From contig CANMOY010000006.1 of assembly GCA_947499595.1 (NCBI GenBank), positions 145,275-209,274 on the forward strand: 64,000 bases of DNA, read 5' to 3'. The notes beneath the pieces were generated by a model. The model worked only from the letters and a program-made list of their open reading frames with translations, made no database searches and was not told the origin of the DNA. This stretch comes from an uncultured Mesonia sp. (GTDB taxonomy: Bacteria; Bacteroidota; Bacteroidia; Flavobacteriales; Flavobacteriaceae). This document shows, piece by piece, positions 52,013 to 60,350 of this stretch. The stretch's first letter is position 1; each line of letters opens with the position of its first letter. Made by a program: the position numbers and the translations under genes.

Positions 52013-53428
52013 ATGAAAGTAGAACAAATTTATACCGGTTGTATAGCCCATGCGGCGTATTATATAGAAAGTAATGGCGAAGCTGCTGTTTTTGACCCAT
52101 TGCGAGAAGTGCAGCCATATATCAATAGAGCCAATAAAGATAACGCAAAAATAAAGTATGTTTTTGAGACTCATTTTCACGCAGATTTTGTGAGTGGTCA
52201 TTTAGATTTGCAAAAAAAGACAGGCGCTCAAATTGTATTCGGTCCCAATGCAAACCCAAATTATGATGCATTAATTGCAGAAGATAATCAAGAATTTCAA
52301 ATAGGAGATTACAAAATTAAGGTGTTGCACACTCCAGGTCATACCATGGAGAGTACTACATATCTATTGATCGATGAAAATGATAAAGAGCACGGTATTA
52401 TTACGGGCGATACTTTATTTATAGGTGATGTTGGTAGACCAGATTTAGCTCAAAAAGTAGCTGCAGATTTAACACAAGAAAAATTAGCAGGCCATTTATA
52501 TGATTCTTTGCGCAATAAGATTATGCCATTGGCAGATGATTTGATTGTTTACCCAAACCACGGTGCAGGATCTGCCTGTGGTAAAAATATGAGTAAAGAA
52601 ACCACCGATACATTAGGGAATCAAAAAAAGACCAATTATGCGCTGCAAGAAATGACCAAAGAAGAGTTTATAGATGCAGTTTTAGATGGTCTTACACCAC
52701 CGCCGGGGTATTTTCCGCAAAATGTAATGTTAAATATTAAAGGTTATGAAAGTTTAGATGATGTGCTTACACGCGCAGGCAAAGCTTTGTCTCCCGAAGA
52801 ATTTGAGGCTGCGGCGAATGAAACCGGTGCGCTTTTATTAGACACCCGTCAAGCGGAAGATTTTAAAAACGGATTTATCCCAAATAGTATTAATATTGGC
52901 CTCAAAGGTAGTTTCGCCCCTTGGGTAGGTGCCATGATTCCCGATATTAAACAGTCTATATTATTAATTGCAGAGCCGGGAACTGAAGAGGAAGCACTTA
53001 CTCGCCTATCACGTGTTGGATATGATTATACGGTTGGCTATCTTAAAGGAGGATTCGAAGCTTGGGAAAATTCAGGTAAAGAAGTTGATTCCATTACCAG
53101 AATAAGTCCTAAAACATTGGAAAGTGATCTCGCTAAAAGCGAATTTAAGGTTATCGATGTACGTAAGGCTTCAGAATTTCAAGCCGAACACATTGAAGGT
53201 GCTTTAAATATTCCGCTGAGCGAAATTAACGAACATTTAGCGAGCTTTCCTAAAGATCAAGAATTTGCTTTGCATTGTGCGGGAGGTTATAGAAGTATGA
53301 TTGCAGCATCTATATTAAAACAGCGCGGCTGGGATAACTTTAAAGAAGTAGCTGGAGGCTTTAATAAAATTAAAACCGAAACCAACTTGCCAACTACCCA
53401 ATATGTTTGCCCTAGTACTCTAAAATAA
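52013..53428 (+). CDS. CstB-like persulfide dioxygenase with pseudorhodanese and rhodanese domains
   Basis: A 471-aa cytosolic protein. A metallo-beta-lactamase-fold domain (about 1-250) has THFHADFVSGH (His54, His56, Asp58), HTPGHTMES, TGDTLFIGDVGRPDL and YPNHGAGSACG. Phe59 replaces the second histidine of the DH pair, which fits a mononuclear-iron persulfide dioxygenase better than a dizinc hydrolase. A first rhodanese domain (about 265-360) has no cysteine in its loop (LLIAEPGTEEEA), so it is inactive. The second (about 370-465) has the catalytic Cys in LHCAGGYRS. This order matches CstB of Staphylococcus aureus. ATG 52013 is the natural family start. It is followed 8 bases later by a haem lipoprotein. 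Confidence 0.87.
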   Translation: MKVEQIYTGCIAHAAYYIESNGEAAVFDPLREVQPYINRANKDNAKIKYVFETHFHADFVSGHLDLQKKTGAQIVFGPNANPNYDALIAEDNQEFQIGDYKIKVLHTPGHTMESTTYLLIDENDKEHGIITGDTLFIGDVGRPDLAQKVAADLTQEKLAGHLYDSLRNKIMPLADDLIVYPNHGAGSACGKNMSKETTDTLGNQKKTNYALQEMTKEEFIDAVLDGLTPPPGYFPQNVMLNIKGYESLDDVLTRAGKALSPEEFEAAANETGALLLDTRQAEDFKNGFIPNSINIGLKGSFAPWVGAMIPDIKQSILLIAEPGTEEEALTRLSRVGYDYTVGYLKGGFEAWENSGKEVDSITRISPKTLESDLAKSEFKVIDVRKASEFQAEHIEGALNIPLSEINEHLASFPKDQEFALHCAGGYRSMIAASILKQRGWDNFKEVAGGFNKIKTETNLPTTQYVCPSTLK

Positions 53429-53436
53429 TTAAAAAA

Positions 53437-54039
53437 ATGTTTCGCAAAAAAACACTTTACTGGCTACTTTTTCTTATTGTATTTATTCATTGTAAACCGA
53501 ATACTGAAAATAAGGAGGTTGCTAAAGAGCAAAAAGAAGTTATCTCTCAAGAAGAGGCTTTAGCAATAGGGCAAGACATAGCCGTAGCCTCTCAACAGGT
53601 ATTGGGTAAAAATTTAAAGCAAGCCATAGAGAAAGAAGGTGTCTTAGGTGCGATAACTTTTTGTAACACGGCAGCTATAAGGTTAACAGATAGCATGGCA
53701 ACAGCCTATAAGTTTTCTATTAAAAGGCTAAGTGATAAACCGAGAAATCAGATGAATCAAGCTTCTCGGGCAGAAGAGAAACTTATAGCGGCTTATTCAA
53801 AAGATTTGGCCGCGGGAAAAAATATAAGACCTAGTGCCTTTAAAAAAGAAAATGGGGGCTATCGCTTTTATCAGCCTATTGTTAGCAATAAACTATGTTT
53901 GAATTGTCACGGGGTTGTAGGGCAACAGGTAAACGAAAAAACTTTTGCTCAAATCAAAGCGCTTTATCCAAATGATAAGGCCACTGGCTATGCTGCCAAC
54001 CAAATACGTGGCTTGTGGGCAATTGATATTGAAAACTAA
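53437..54039 (+). CDS. DUF3365-type c-haem lipoprotein
   Basis: A 200-aa predicted lipoprotein (lipobox FIHC19) with one c-type haem motif CLNCH at residues 154-158. The region around ITFCNTAAIRLTDSMA and IKRLSDKPRNQMNQASRAEEK matches the DUF3365 (Tll0287-like) haem or redox-sensing domain. It would sit outside the cytoplasm, tethered to a membrane. It follows the CstB-like gene by 8 bases and is likely its operon partner. A role as electron carrier or sulfide/redox sensor is inferred. Confidence 0.82.
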   Translation: MFRKKTLYWLLFLIVFIHCKPNTENKEVAKEQKEVISQEEALAIGQDIAVASQQVLGKNLKQAIEKEGVLGAITFCNTAAIRLTDSMATAYKFSIKRLSDKPRNQMNQASRAEEKLIAAYSKDLAAGKNIRPSAFKKENGGYRFYQPIVSNKLCLNCHGVVGQQVNEKTFAQIKALYPNDKATGYAANQIRGLWAIDIEN

Positions 54040-54058
54040 GCTATATAGTGTTGTTAAT

Positions 54059-54094
54059 AAAAAAAAGATCGGTTGTGATAGCCGATCTTTTTTA
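54059..54094. terminator. Bidirectional terminator between the haem lipoprotein and the methyltransferase genes
   Basis: Stem AAAAAAGATCGG / CCGATCTTTTTT around a 9-base loop, symmetric for the converging genes. Confidence 0.85.
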
Positions 54095-54105
54095 TGAATT
54101 TTCCT

Positions 54106-54690
54106 TTACTTCGGTGACAACTTTATAAACAATTCACTGCCTAAGCGAGGTTTGATGGAATTATGGCATGGCTCCATAATTTCAAGATTAAAGTGCTTAG
54201 AAAACAGGACTTTATATTCTTGTTGATTTCCTCCAAATGGGGGCTTGTCATTATTTAAAGTAGCGTTAAATAATAAGCCTACAAGGTGTCCGGAAGGCTT
54301 TAAAAGCTGACTCATTTTTTTTACATATTTTGGCCTCAAACTAGGATTTAAAGCGCAAAAAAATGTTTGTTCAATAATCAAATCAAAGCGGTCTTTCAAT
54401 TCGAAAAAATCAATATGTAATAAATGATGATTGGGGAAGGTAGGAACTCGTCTTTTTAAATTTAATAAGGGAGTCTCAGATAAATCAGCAGCATAAACTT
54501 TTTTAAATCCTTGTGCGTGTAAGTATTCGGCCTCATAAGAATTACCGCCTCCTGGAATTAGTATTTTTAAATCTTTGTTTTTTAATTGATCAAAGTAAGC
54601 TTTTAATGGAGGCGAAACTTGACCAAGATCCCAACCGGTTTCTTGATTTTTATATTTGGCAGTCCAAAATCTAGCGTCTAAGTTTTCCAT
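54106..54690 (-). CDS. TPMT-family S-adenosylmethionine thiol/halide methyltransferase-like protein
   Basis: A 194-aa cytosolic methyltransferase. The N-terminal FWTAKYKNQETGWDLGQVSPPL, the SAM motif ILIPGGGNSYEAEYL, the acidic DLSETPLLNL and the post-motif FDLIIEQTFFCALNPSLRPKYVKKMSQLLKPSGHLVGLLF follow thiopurine methyltransferases and plant HOL-type halide/thiol methyltransferases. Enzymes of this group methylate thiols, hydrosulfide, thiocyanate or halides; the substrate here is unknown. It is coupled to the rhodanese lipoprotein (TAATG overlap), which favours a sulfur compound. Confidence 0.83.
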   Translation of the reverse strand: MENLDARFWTAKYKNQETGWDLGQVSPPLKAYFDQLKNKDLKILIPGGGNSYEAEYLHAQGFKKVYAADLSETPLLNLKRRVPTFPNHHLLHIDFFELKDRFDLIIEQTFFCALNPSLRPKYVKKMSQLLKPSGHLVGLLFNATLNNDKPPFGGNQQEYKVLFSKHFNLEIMEPCHNSIKPRLGSELFIKLSPK

Positions 54691-55103
54691 TAATTTGTCC
54701 AGTTTAAATAGCCCCCTTCTAAGTCATAAATTTCTTTAAACCCCATCTCGACTAATTTCTTGGCAGCGGCTTGGCTTCGCGCTCCCGAGCGGCAGAATAG
54801 GTAAAGAGGCTTGTCTTTATCTAACGCTGCGAATTTTGAGTCAAAAGTTTTTGGCTGCTTATAATCTATAAGTTGGGCGTCTTTTATAGTGCCATCTTGA
54901 TATTCGCCAGGTGTTCTTACATCAACCAATTGTACTCCCTTTTTTTCTATAGCTTTGGCAAATTTAGTCTTAGACAAAATGTAGATGTTACCATCAATTT
55001 GCTTTTCTGTTTTTTGGGTCTGATTAGTTTTAATAGTGCTCTTTTGACCGCATCCTAAAAAGCCGAAACTTGCTAATGCAAGAGTGAATATTATTTTTTT
55101 CAT
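54690..55103 (-). CDS. Rhodanese-domain lipoprotein
   Basis: A 137-aa predicted lipoprotein (lipobox GFLGC18) with a single rhodanese domain. LVDVRTPGEYQDGTIKDAQLIDY and the active-site loop FCRSGARS with Cys104 show an intact sulfurtransferase site outside the cytoplasm. I chose the ATG at 55103, since the longer frame adds residues before the signal peptide. The stop overlaps the methyltransferase start by one base. A -7 box lies 27 bases upstream. Confidence 0.9.
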   Translation of the reverse strand: MKKIIFTLALASFGFLGCGQKSTIKTNQTQKTEKQIDGNIYILSKTKFAKAIEKKGVQLVDVRTPGEYQDGTIKDAQLIDYKQPKTFDSKFAALDKDKPLYLFCRSGARSQAAAKKLVEMGFKEIYDLEGGYLNWTN

Positions 55104-55130
55104 AACAAAAAATTTATCAGTAAACCTAAA

Positions 55131-55138
55131 CAAATATA
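55131..55138 (-). promoter_or_regulatory. -7 box of the rhodanese-methyltransferase operon (TATATTTG on the minus strand)
   Basis: Exact TAnnTTTG match, 27 bases before the ATG at 55103. Confidence 0.55.
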
Positions 55139-55206
55139 AATAGCCTAGAAGTAACTCAGGTTACACTTAACAATATTTGTATCTTTAAATTTACAAAATA
55201 AAGACG

Positions 55207-55707
55207 ATGAGTAGAGGGTTTGTTAAAGAAGAAGATCAGGAGGAACCTCCATTTATACCACCTAGAGCAGCTTTACCTATTGGTGTTGTAAATTATGTCA
55301 CGCCAAAGGGTTTTGATTTATTGCAGTTAGAAAAAAATGAACTTGAAGAGCAAAGAAAAAATTTAGATAAAGTCAATGAGACGGAATACCGTAGAAATGC
55401 CGCAGTAATAGATGGTAAAATGAAGCTTTTGAATGAGCGCTTACGCAGTGCGAAAATCATAGACCTCAAACAGCAGCCTAAAGATGAGGTTCGGTTTGGG
55501 GCGCAGGTAAAGTTTTTGCTTGAAGATAAAACGCAATACTTGCAAATTGTAGGAGTAGATGAAGCAAATTTAAAAGAACAAAAAATCGCCTTTATAGCCC
55601 CCTTAGCTAGGGTTTTAAATGGACTTAAAGCAGGGGAATCTTCTGAGTTTTCTCTTGGTAATAAAACTAAAAAAGTTCAAATTCTAGCTATTAAGTATGC
55701 AAAATAA
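55207..55707 (+). CDS. GreA/GreB-family transcription factor with shortened tip
   Basis: A 166-aa protein. The C-terminal domain (about 95-166: VRFGAQVKFLLEDKTQYLQIVGVDEAN, IAFIAPLARVLNGLKAGESSEF, VQILAIKYAK) matches GreA/GreB. The N-terminal coiled coil (about 38-90) is roughly ten residues shorter than in GreB and lacks the GD..EN tip that places two acidic residues in the polymerase active site; the corresponding stretch is DKVNETEYRRNAA. It may therefore bind RNA polymerase without stimulating cleavage, as Gfh-type factors do (inferred). It overlaps the following methylase gene by 11 bases. Confidence 0.82.
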   Translation: MSRGFVKEEDQEEPPFIPPRAALPIGVVNYVTPKGFDLLQLEKNELEEQRKNLDKVNETEYRRNAAVIDGKMKLLNERLRSAKIIDLKQQPKDEVRFGAQVKFLLEDKTQYLQIVGVDEANLKEQKIAFIAPLARVLNGLKAGESSEFSLGNKTKKVQILAIKYAK

Positions 55708-56161
55708 TAATTTAGAGCAGGGTTATTTTGGTATTGGTATACAAAATGGGAAGACACCAGAAAATTTGGGTGTGTTATGGCGATCTGCACAAAACCTAGG
55801 AGCAAGTTTCATTTTTACCATTGGGAATAGGTATCATAAACAAGCTTGCGATACGCATAAAGCAGTGGGAGCAATGCCTTATTTTCACTATGATTGCTTT
55901 ACGGATTTCTATAAGCACTTACCAAAAAGTGCCTTGTTAATTGGGGTAGAACAGGATAAAAACTCTAAAAAATTAGAAAATTTTAAGCATCCTAGGCGTG
56001 CAGTATATTTGTTAGGAGCCGAAGATCACGGCCTAACAAAGGAAGCTATAAAAGCCTGTCATTTACTCGTCGAGTTTAATTCCGCTTTAAGCTTAAATGT
56101 TGCAGTGGCAGGGAGCATTGTTATGTATGATCGAAACACAAAGGGCACCCACATTTATTGA
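55697..56161 (+). CDS. SPOUT/TrmH-family RNA methyltransferase
   Basis: A compact 154-aa trefoil-knot methyltransferase (SpoU/TrmH class). PENLGVLWRSAQNLGASFIF is motif 1, AVYLLGAEDHGLTKEAI is motif 2, and FNSALSLNVAVAGSIVMYD is motif 3 with the SAM-binding knot. It lacks the N-terminal substrate domain of RlmB-type enzymes, so it resembles the minimal TrmL-like or unassigned clade; the target RNA cannot be told. It is coupled to the GreA/B-like gene. Confidence 0.9.
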   Translation: MQNNNLEQGYFGIGIQNGKTPENLGVLWRSAQNLGASFIFTIGNRYHKQACDTHKAVGAMPYFHYDCFTDFYKHLPKSALLIGVEQDKNSKKLENFKHPRRAVYLLGAEDHGLTKEAIKACHLLVEFNSALSLNVAVAGSIVMYDRNTKGTHIY

Positions 56162-56185
56162 TTTATAAATAAATCTAGCCTTAGC

Positions 56186-56209
56186 AAAACGTTTAATTTT
56201 ACGTTTTTT
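56186..56209. terminator. Weak terminator-like hairpin after the SPOUT gene
   Basis: Stem AAAACGT / ACGTTTT with an 8-base loop and T run, in the convergent gap. The stem is mainly A-T. Confidence 0.5.
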
Positions 56210-56244
56210 GTTTAAGGATATTTGATTTCGATGCGATTGAAAAA

Positions 56245-56276
56245 TCTTTCACATTGCAATAGTCTTTCGTGAAAGA
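56245..56276. repeat. Overlapping inverted repeats in a convergent gap
   Basis: TCTTTCAC (56245-56252) pairs with GTGAAAGA (56269-56276). Alternatively TCTTTC (56263-56268) pairs with GAAAGA (56271-56276). The two pairings exclude each other. No T tract follows on the plus strand, so this is not a standard terminator. The rest of the 56162-56326 gap shows nothing else. Confidence 0.4.
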
Positions 56277-56326
56277 AGGGGTCAGATTAAATGAATCAAT
56301 AATGAATTTATAATAATCTTTTAAAA

Positions 56327-57559
56327 TTATAGTTGAGCTCTAATTTTTTCAATAGCATTTAAAATACTTTTATCGGGTTCAATGATGTTATTTTCACCCC
56401 AAAAAGTAGCGTCTTCAAAACCTGATTTATCGTCTATTAAAATATAATCTTCTCGTATATAATCTTTGCGGTCTAAATTAAAGTTTTTTTGTTGGTGTTT
56501 TGTAACCAGTAGTTCACTTTGACTAAAATATTTGGTGTTAAAGAGTTTTCCTTTTTTATTAACCGTAAATTCAGCCATAACTTGGCTGTACCCGAATCGC
56601 CAAATATTTTGATCACGAAAATAATGTACTTCATAAATTATTTGTTCAGGGTACACTTTAACTTTACGAGGTCTTTTGCTTACAAAATACCGGGCGGCTT
56701 TTTTTCGATCCTCTACATTTAAGGTATAATGCAACTGGACTAAAACTTGCTCTTTTTCATGAATAAAGAATGATCCAGAGAACCATACGTCATCTTTGAT
56801 TTTCTCTTTAAACCCTACTTCAAGTACTGGCTCGCCAGATAATTGAGTCCTGCCTAAGAATCTAAGTTCTAACAAATCAAGGGCTTGCGTATCAAAAAAT
56901 TTATCGTTGTAAGTTATAATATCGGTGTAAAGTGTAGCATAAGGTCCACCTTGCATTTTAAAAGCTAAGGTGTCTAAACGATCGTAGTCAGTTATTTTTC
57001 GAGCTTTGTAGATCGCTATTTTGTCATTTTTAAAAGATTTTTCACCAGGACGTACTAGTCTAATTACACTTTCAGCTAAACTAACAGGACGTTTTGATTT
57101 CTTGATGGTTTCCCGATAAAAGGCAGTTTGAAATTGAGTATTTTCTTTGGTGAATTTATTATGTGCTGCTCTACTTTTTTTAACCAACTCTTGTAAAATT
57201 TGTATACTAAACATTTCAACGGCCGGCAGCATGTTGGCTTGGCTATTTAAAAATATTTTGATTGGTTGGGTTTTAGTAATTTCGTTTAAACTAATTTTTT
57301 TTGATTTAAAACCTAAGGCATTAACGGTTAAAAAAGCTGAACCCTGCGGTTTATTATACTTTAGTTTAAAATAACCCTCGGTATTAGTAACAGTATTAAT
57401 ATTCAATTCTTGAATTTCTATTTGGGCTTGAGCAACAGGTTTTTGGTTAGATTGGTCGTAAACATAACCCGCAACTTCTGAGTTATTTTGGGCTATAGAA
57501 TCAAATCCGTAAAGTAAAGAAATGATAAAAGTAAGGTAGATAAATTTATTTTGAAACAT
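56327..57559 (-). CDS. Carboxypeptidase-regulatory-domain exported protein of unknown function
   Basis: A 410-aa exported protein. The signal peptide (FIYLTFIISLLYGFDSIAQ) is followed by a carboxypeptidase-D regulatory-like fold (about 26-112: EVAGYVYDQSNQKPVAQAQIEIQELNINTVTNTEGYFKLKYNKPQG), the immunoglobulin-like module common at the front of Bacteroidota surface proteins. The remaining 300 residues contain FQTAFYRETIKKSKRPVSLAESVIRL and many short strands, with no named family I recognise. No TonB plug or barrel follows, so it is not a receptor. It has its own transcript between convergent and divergent neighbours. Confidence 0.75.
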   Translation of the reverse strand: MFQNKFIYLTFIISLLYGFDSIAQNNSEVAGYVYDQSNQKPVAQAQIEIQELNINTVTNTEGYFKLKYNKPQGSAFLTVNALGFKSKKISLNEITKTQPIKIFLNSQANMLPAVEMFSIQILQELVKKSRAAHNKFTKENTQFQTAFYRETIKKSKRPVSLAESVIRLVRPGEKSFKNDKIAIYKARKITDYDRLDTLAFKMQGGPYATLYTDIITYNDKFFDTQALDLLELRFLGRTQLSGEPVLEVGFKEKIKDDVWFSGSFFIHEKEQVLVQLHYTLNVEDRKKAARYFVSKRPRKVKVYPEQIIYEVHYFRDQNIWRFGYSQVMAEFTVNKKGKLFNTKYFSQSELLVTKHQQKNFNLDRKDYIREDYILIDDKSGFEDATFWGENNIIEPDKSILNAIEKIRAQL

Positions 57560-57717
57560 CTTATTTTATTTTAAAGATACGTTGTTTTAAAAAATTAGCA
57601 GTTAACTTTAACAGTTTTAAACGCTTGTTGATGAGTGTTTTAAGGGGTGTTGTAAAGATTGAATTTAGATATTTTTTTCTTTTTTAAATAGAGGGCTTAT
57701 CTTCACCAAAAAAAATT

Positions 57718-58377
57718 GTGGTAAAAGCGATATTATTTGATATGGACGGTGTAATTGTAGATACAGAACCTTTGCACCATAAAGCCTACTACGGGATGTT
57801 CGATGAGATTGGTATTAAGGTTCCTGAAACTTTATACCAAACTTTTACGGGACAATCTACCTTATATGTTTGTCAACAACTTTGCAAGCATTTTGACCTC
57901 TCACATAAACCTACTGATTTGGTACTGAAAAAGAGAAGTATTTTTAAAACCTTATTTGCTACAGACCCTAGTTTACAGTTAATTTCTGGAGTTGAAAAGT
58001 TAATAAAACATTATCATGAGGCTGGACTGCAATTGGTTTTAGCTTCATCGGCATCTATGGGTACTATTAATAGTGTTTTTGATAGGTTTGAGCTTAACCC
58101 CTATTTTGTAGATAAATTGAGCGGGGCAGATTTAAAAGCTTCGAAACCACACCCAGAGATTTTTCTTAAAGCATCACAAAGCGCAGGAGTTAAGCCGGAG
58201 CATTGTGTGGTTATAGAAGATTCTACAAACGGTATTAAAGCAGCTAAAGCGGCAAATATCTTTTGTGTTGCGTTTAAAAGTCCACACTCAAAAAATCAAG
58301 ATTACTCTGAAGCAGATCATATAATTTCTGATTTTAATCAAATCACCCTCCCTTATTTAAATCAATTTTTCAACTAA
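57718..58377 (+). CDS. HAD-superfamily phosphatase/phosphoglucomutase-like
   Basis: A 219-aa HAD hydrolase of the beta-phosphoglucomutase-like subgroup. FDMDGVIVDTEPLHH holds the nucleophile and acid aspartates, LVLASSAS is motif II, a lysine lies in KASKPHPEIFLKA, and VVIEDSTNGIKAAKAA is motif IV. A four-helix cap lies between residues 17 and 85. The start is a GTG at 57718; no ATG lies upstream in frame nearby. The substrate is probably a sugar phosphate. It is 12 bases upstream of the M1 peptidase gene, with no functional link evident. Confidence 0.88.
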   Translation: MVKAILFDMDGVIVDTEPLHHKAYYGMFDEIGIKVPETLYQTFTGQSTLYVCQQLCKHFDLSHKPTDLVLKKRSIFKTLFATDPSLQLISGVEKLIKHYHEAGLQLVLASSASMGTINSVFDRFELNPYFVDKLSGADLKASKPHPEIFLKASQSAGVKPEHCVVIEDSTNGIKAAKAANIFCVAFKSPHSKNQDYSEADHIISDFNQITLPYLNQFFN

Positions 58378-58389
58378 TAATTATCAACT

Positions 58390-60303
58390 ATGAAATTTAA
58401 TTTTTCTTATTTTTTGTTGCTAAGTTTTGTATTTCTCATCTTTTCTCAAGAACAGAATGCACAAAATAATCAGCATCATTTTGATGAGTTTATGCAAACT
58501 CCTTCTACCCTTTATCGTACAGCATCGGGTAAGCCAGGACCAGCTTATTGGCAAAATCAAAATGATTATGAAATAGCCGTTTCACTCGATGAAAATACCC
58601 ATCGTTTAACGGGAAAGGTTACTATTACTTATACCAATAACAGTCCCGAAGAACTTGATTTTATTTGGATGTTTTTAGAGCAAAATAGATTTACTACAAA
58701 TTCAAGAGGTACTTTAACCACCCCAATTCAAGGAAACCGCTATAACGGAGATGTAGAAGGAGGTTACAATCTTAGTCAAGTTAAAGTAAATGGAGAAAAA
58801 GCAAAGTTTTTAATAACTGATACTAGAATGCAGGTGTTCTTGCCAGAGCCTTTAGCCGCAAATGGAGGATCTACAACTATAAGTATGAACTTCGCTTATA
58901 AAATCCCAGTTAAAGGAATGGACCGAATGGGAAGACTTGAAGTACAGCAAGGTACTATTTATGCTTTAGCGCAATGGTTCCCTAAGGTGGCTGTGTTTGA
59001 CGATGTGAGCGGATGGAATATAGAGCCTTATTTAGGAGCTGGAGAGTTTTATTTGGGTTACGGAAATTATGACTATAAAATTACAGTACCTTATAATCAC
59101 ACTGTTGTTGCATCGGGTAGGTTAATGAACCCAAAAGAAGTTTTAAATAAAAAAGTATATAAAAGATATCAAAAAGCTCAAGAAACCGAGAAAACAACCT
59201 ATTTAATAGAACCAAGCGAGGTAGGTTCTCGAAGAGTACTTAATAAACGAAAGGGTACCCAAACATGGCATTTTAAGATGGAGAATACTAGAGATATCGC
59301 TTTTGCTTCTTCATCGGCCTTTATTTGGGATGCTGCCAACATAAAATTAGCTTCGGGTAAAAATGTTATGGCACAATCGGTTTATCCAGCAGAAAGTGAT
59401 GGTGAAGAGGCTTGGAGCCGAAGTACTGAGTATACTCAAGAATCAATTAAATTCTATGCAGACACTTATTTTGATTATCCCTATGCCACGGCTATTAATG
59501 TTGCTGCAGATGTAGGAGGTATGGAATATCCAGGGGTGAGCTTTTGTAGTTATAAAAGTAAAGGTGCGAGTCTTTGGGGCGTGACAGATCACGAATTTGG
59601 ACACAATTGGTTCCCTATGATTGTAGGATCAAACGAGCGTTTACACGCGTGGATGGACGAAGGTTTCAACACTTTTATCAACCATTATAGCACTTTGAAT
59701 TTTAATAATGGTGAGTATCCTGCAGATTTTACCAACGGTAGAGTTATAAACCCTTACCTTAAATTTCCTGGTAGAGAATCTATTAACACTTACCCAGATG
59801 CTACCAATTTACGTAATTTAGCCTATACAGCATATTATAAACCAGCTATCGGTTTAATCATGTTGCGTGAATATATTTTAGGAGAAGAGCGTTTTGATTA
59901 TGCTTTTAAATCTTATATCAAAACTTGGGCATTTAAACATCCGCGTCCTCAAGATTTCTTTGCGCATATAGAAAATGCAAGTGGAGAGAGTCTTAACTGG
60001 TTCTGGAAAAATTGGTTTTATACCAATAATAATATCGATATAGCGGTGGTAGACGTAGCTCAAAAAGAGCACGGAGCACTAATTAGTCTTGAAAATAAGG
60101 GAGAAATTCCTATGCCAGTAGCTTTGAAGGTAAGTTATGCAGATGGTGCATACGATACCGTTGATTTACCTGTTGAAATTTGGCAACGCGGTAATGCTTG
60201 GGATTATTTACACGAAACCTCAAAAAAGGTTACTTCGGTAGAATTTGATCCTAAAAAACAAGTAGCTGATATTGACGGCTCAAACGATTCTTGGGGTAAA
60301 TAA
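58390..60303 (+). CDS. M1-family zinc metallopeptidase
   Basis: Exported aminopeptidase-like enzyme (637 aa). The signal peptide (FSYFLLLSFVFLIFSQEQNAQ) is followed by an N-terminal beta domain, then the zinc site HEFGH at residues 401-405 with Glu424 in WMDEGFN, which matches HExxH-18-E. The exopeptidase signature appears as DVGGMEYPGVSF in place of GAMEN. No C-terminal secretion-sorting domain is present; the end (DIDGSNDSWGK) is simple. It likely acts in the periplasm or at the surface. A terminator follows. Confidence 0.92.
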   Translation: MKFNFSYFLLLSFVFLIFSQEQNAQNNQHHFDEFMQTPSTLYRTASGKPGPAYWQNQNDYEIAVSLDENTHRLTGKVTITYTNNSPEELDFIWMFLEQNRFTTNSRGTLTTPIQGNRYNGDVEGGYNLSQVKVNGEKAKFLITDTRMQVFLPEPLAANGGSTTISMNFAYKIPVKGMDRMGRLEVQQGTIYALAQWFPKVAVFDDVSGWNIEPYLGAGEFYLGYGNYDYKITVPYNHTVVASGRLMNPKEVLNKKVYKRYQKAQETEKTTYLIEPSEVGSRRVLNKRKGTQTWHFKMENTRDIAFASSSAFIWDAANIKLASGKNVMAQSVYPAESDGEEAWSRSTEYTQESIKFYADTYFDYPYATAINVAADVGGMEYPGVSFCSYKSKGASLWGVTDHEFGHNWFPMIVGSNERLHAWMDEGFNTFINHYSTLNFNNGEYPADFTNGRVINPYLKFPGRESINTYPDATNLRNLAYTAYYKPAIGLIMLREYILGEERFDYAFKSYIKTWAFKHPRPQDFFAHIENASGESLNWFWKNWFYTNNNIDIAVVDVAQKEHGALISLENKGEIPMPVALKVSYADGAYDTVDLPVEIWQRGNAWDYLHETSKKVTSVEFDPKKQVADIDGSNDSWGK

Positions 60304-60319
60304 CTCATCAATTAATTAC

Positions 60320-60350
60320 AAAAACCGGAATTTCAATTCCGGTTTTTTTT
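60320..60350. terminator. Bidirectional terminator after the M1 peptidase gene
   Basis: Stem AAAAACCGGAAT / ATTCCGGTTTTT with loop TTCA and a long T tract. It also serves the converging small gene. Confidence 0.88.
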
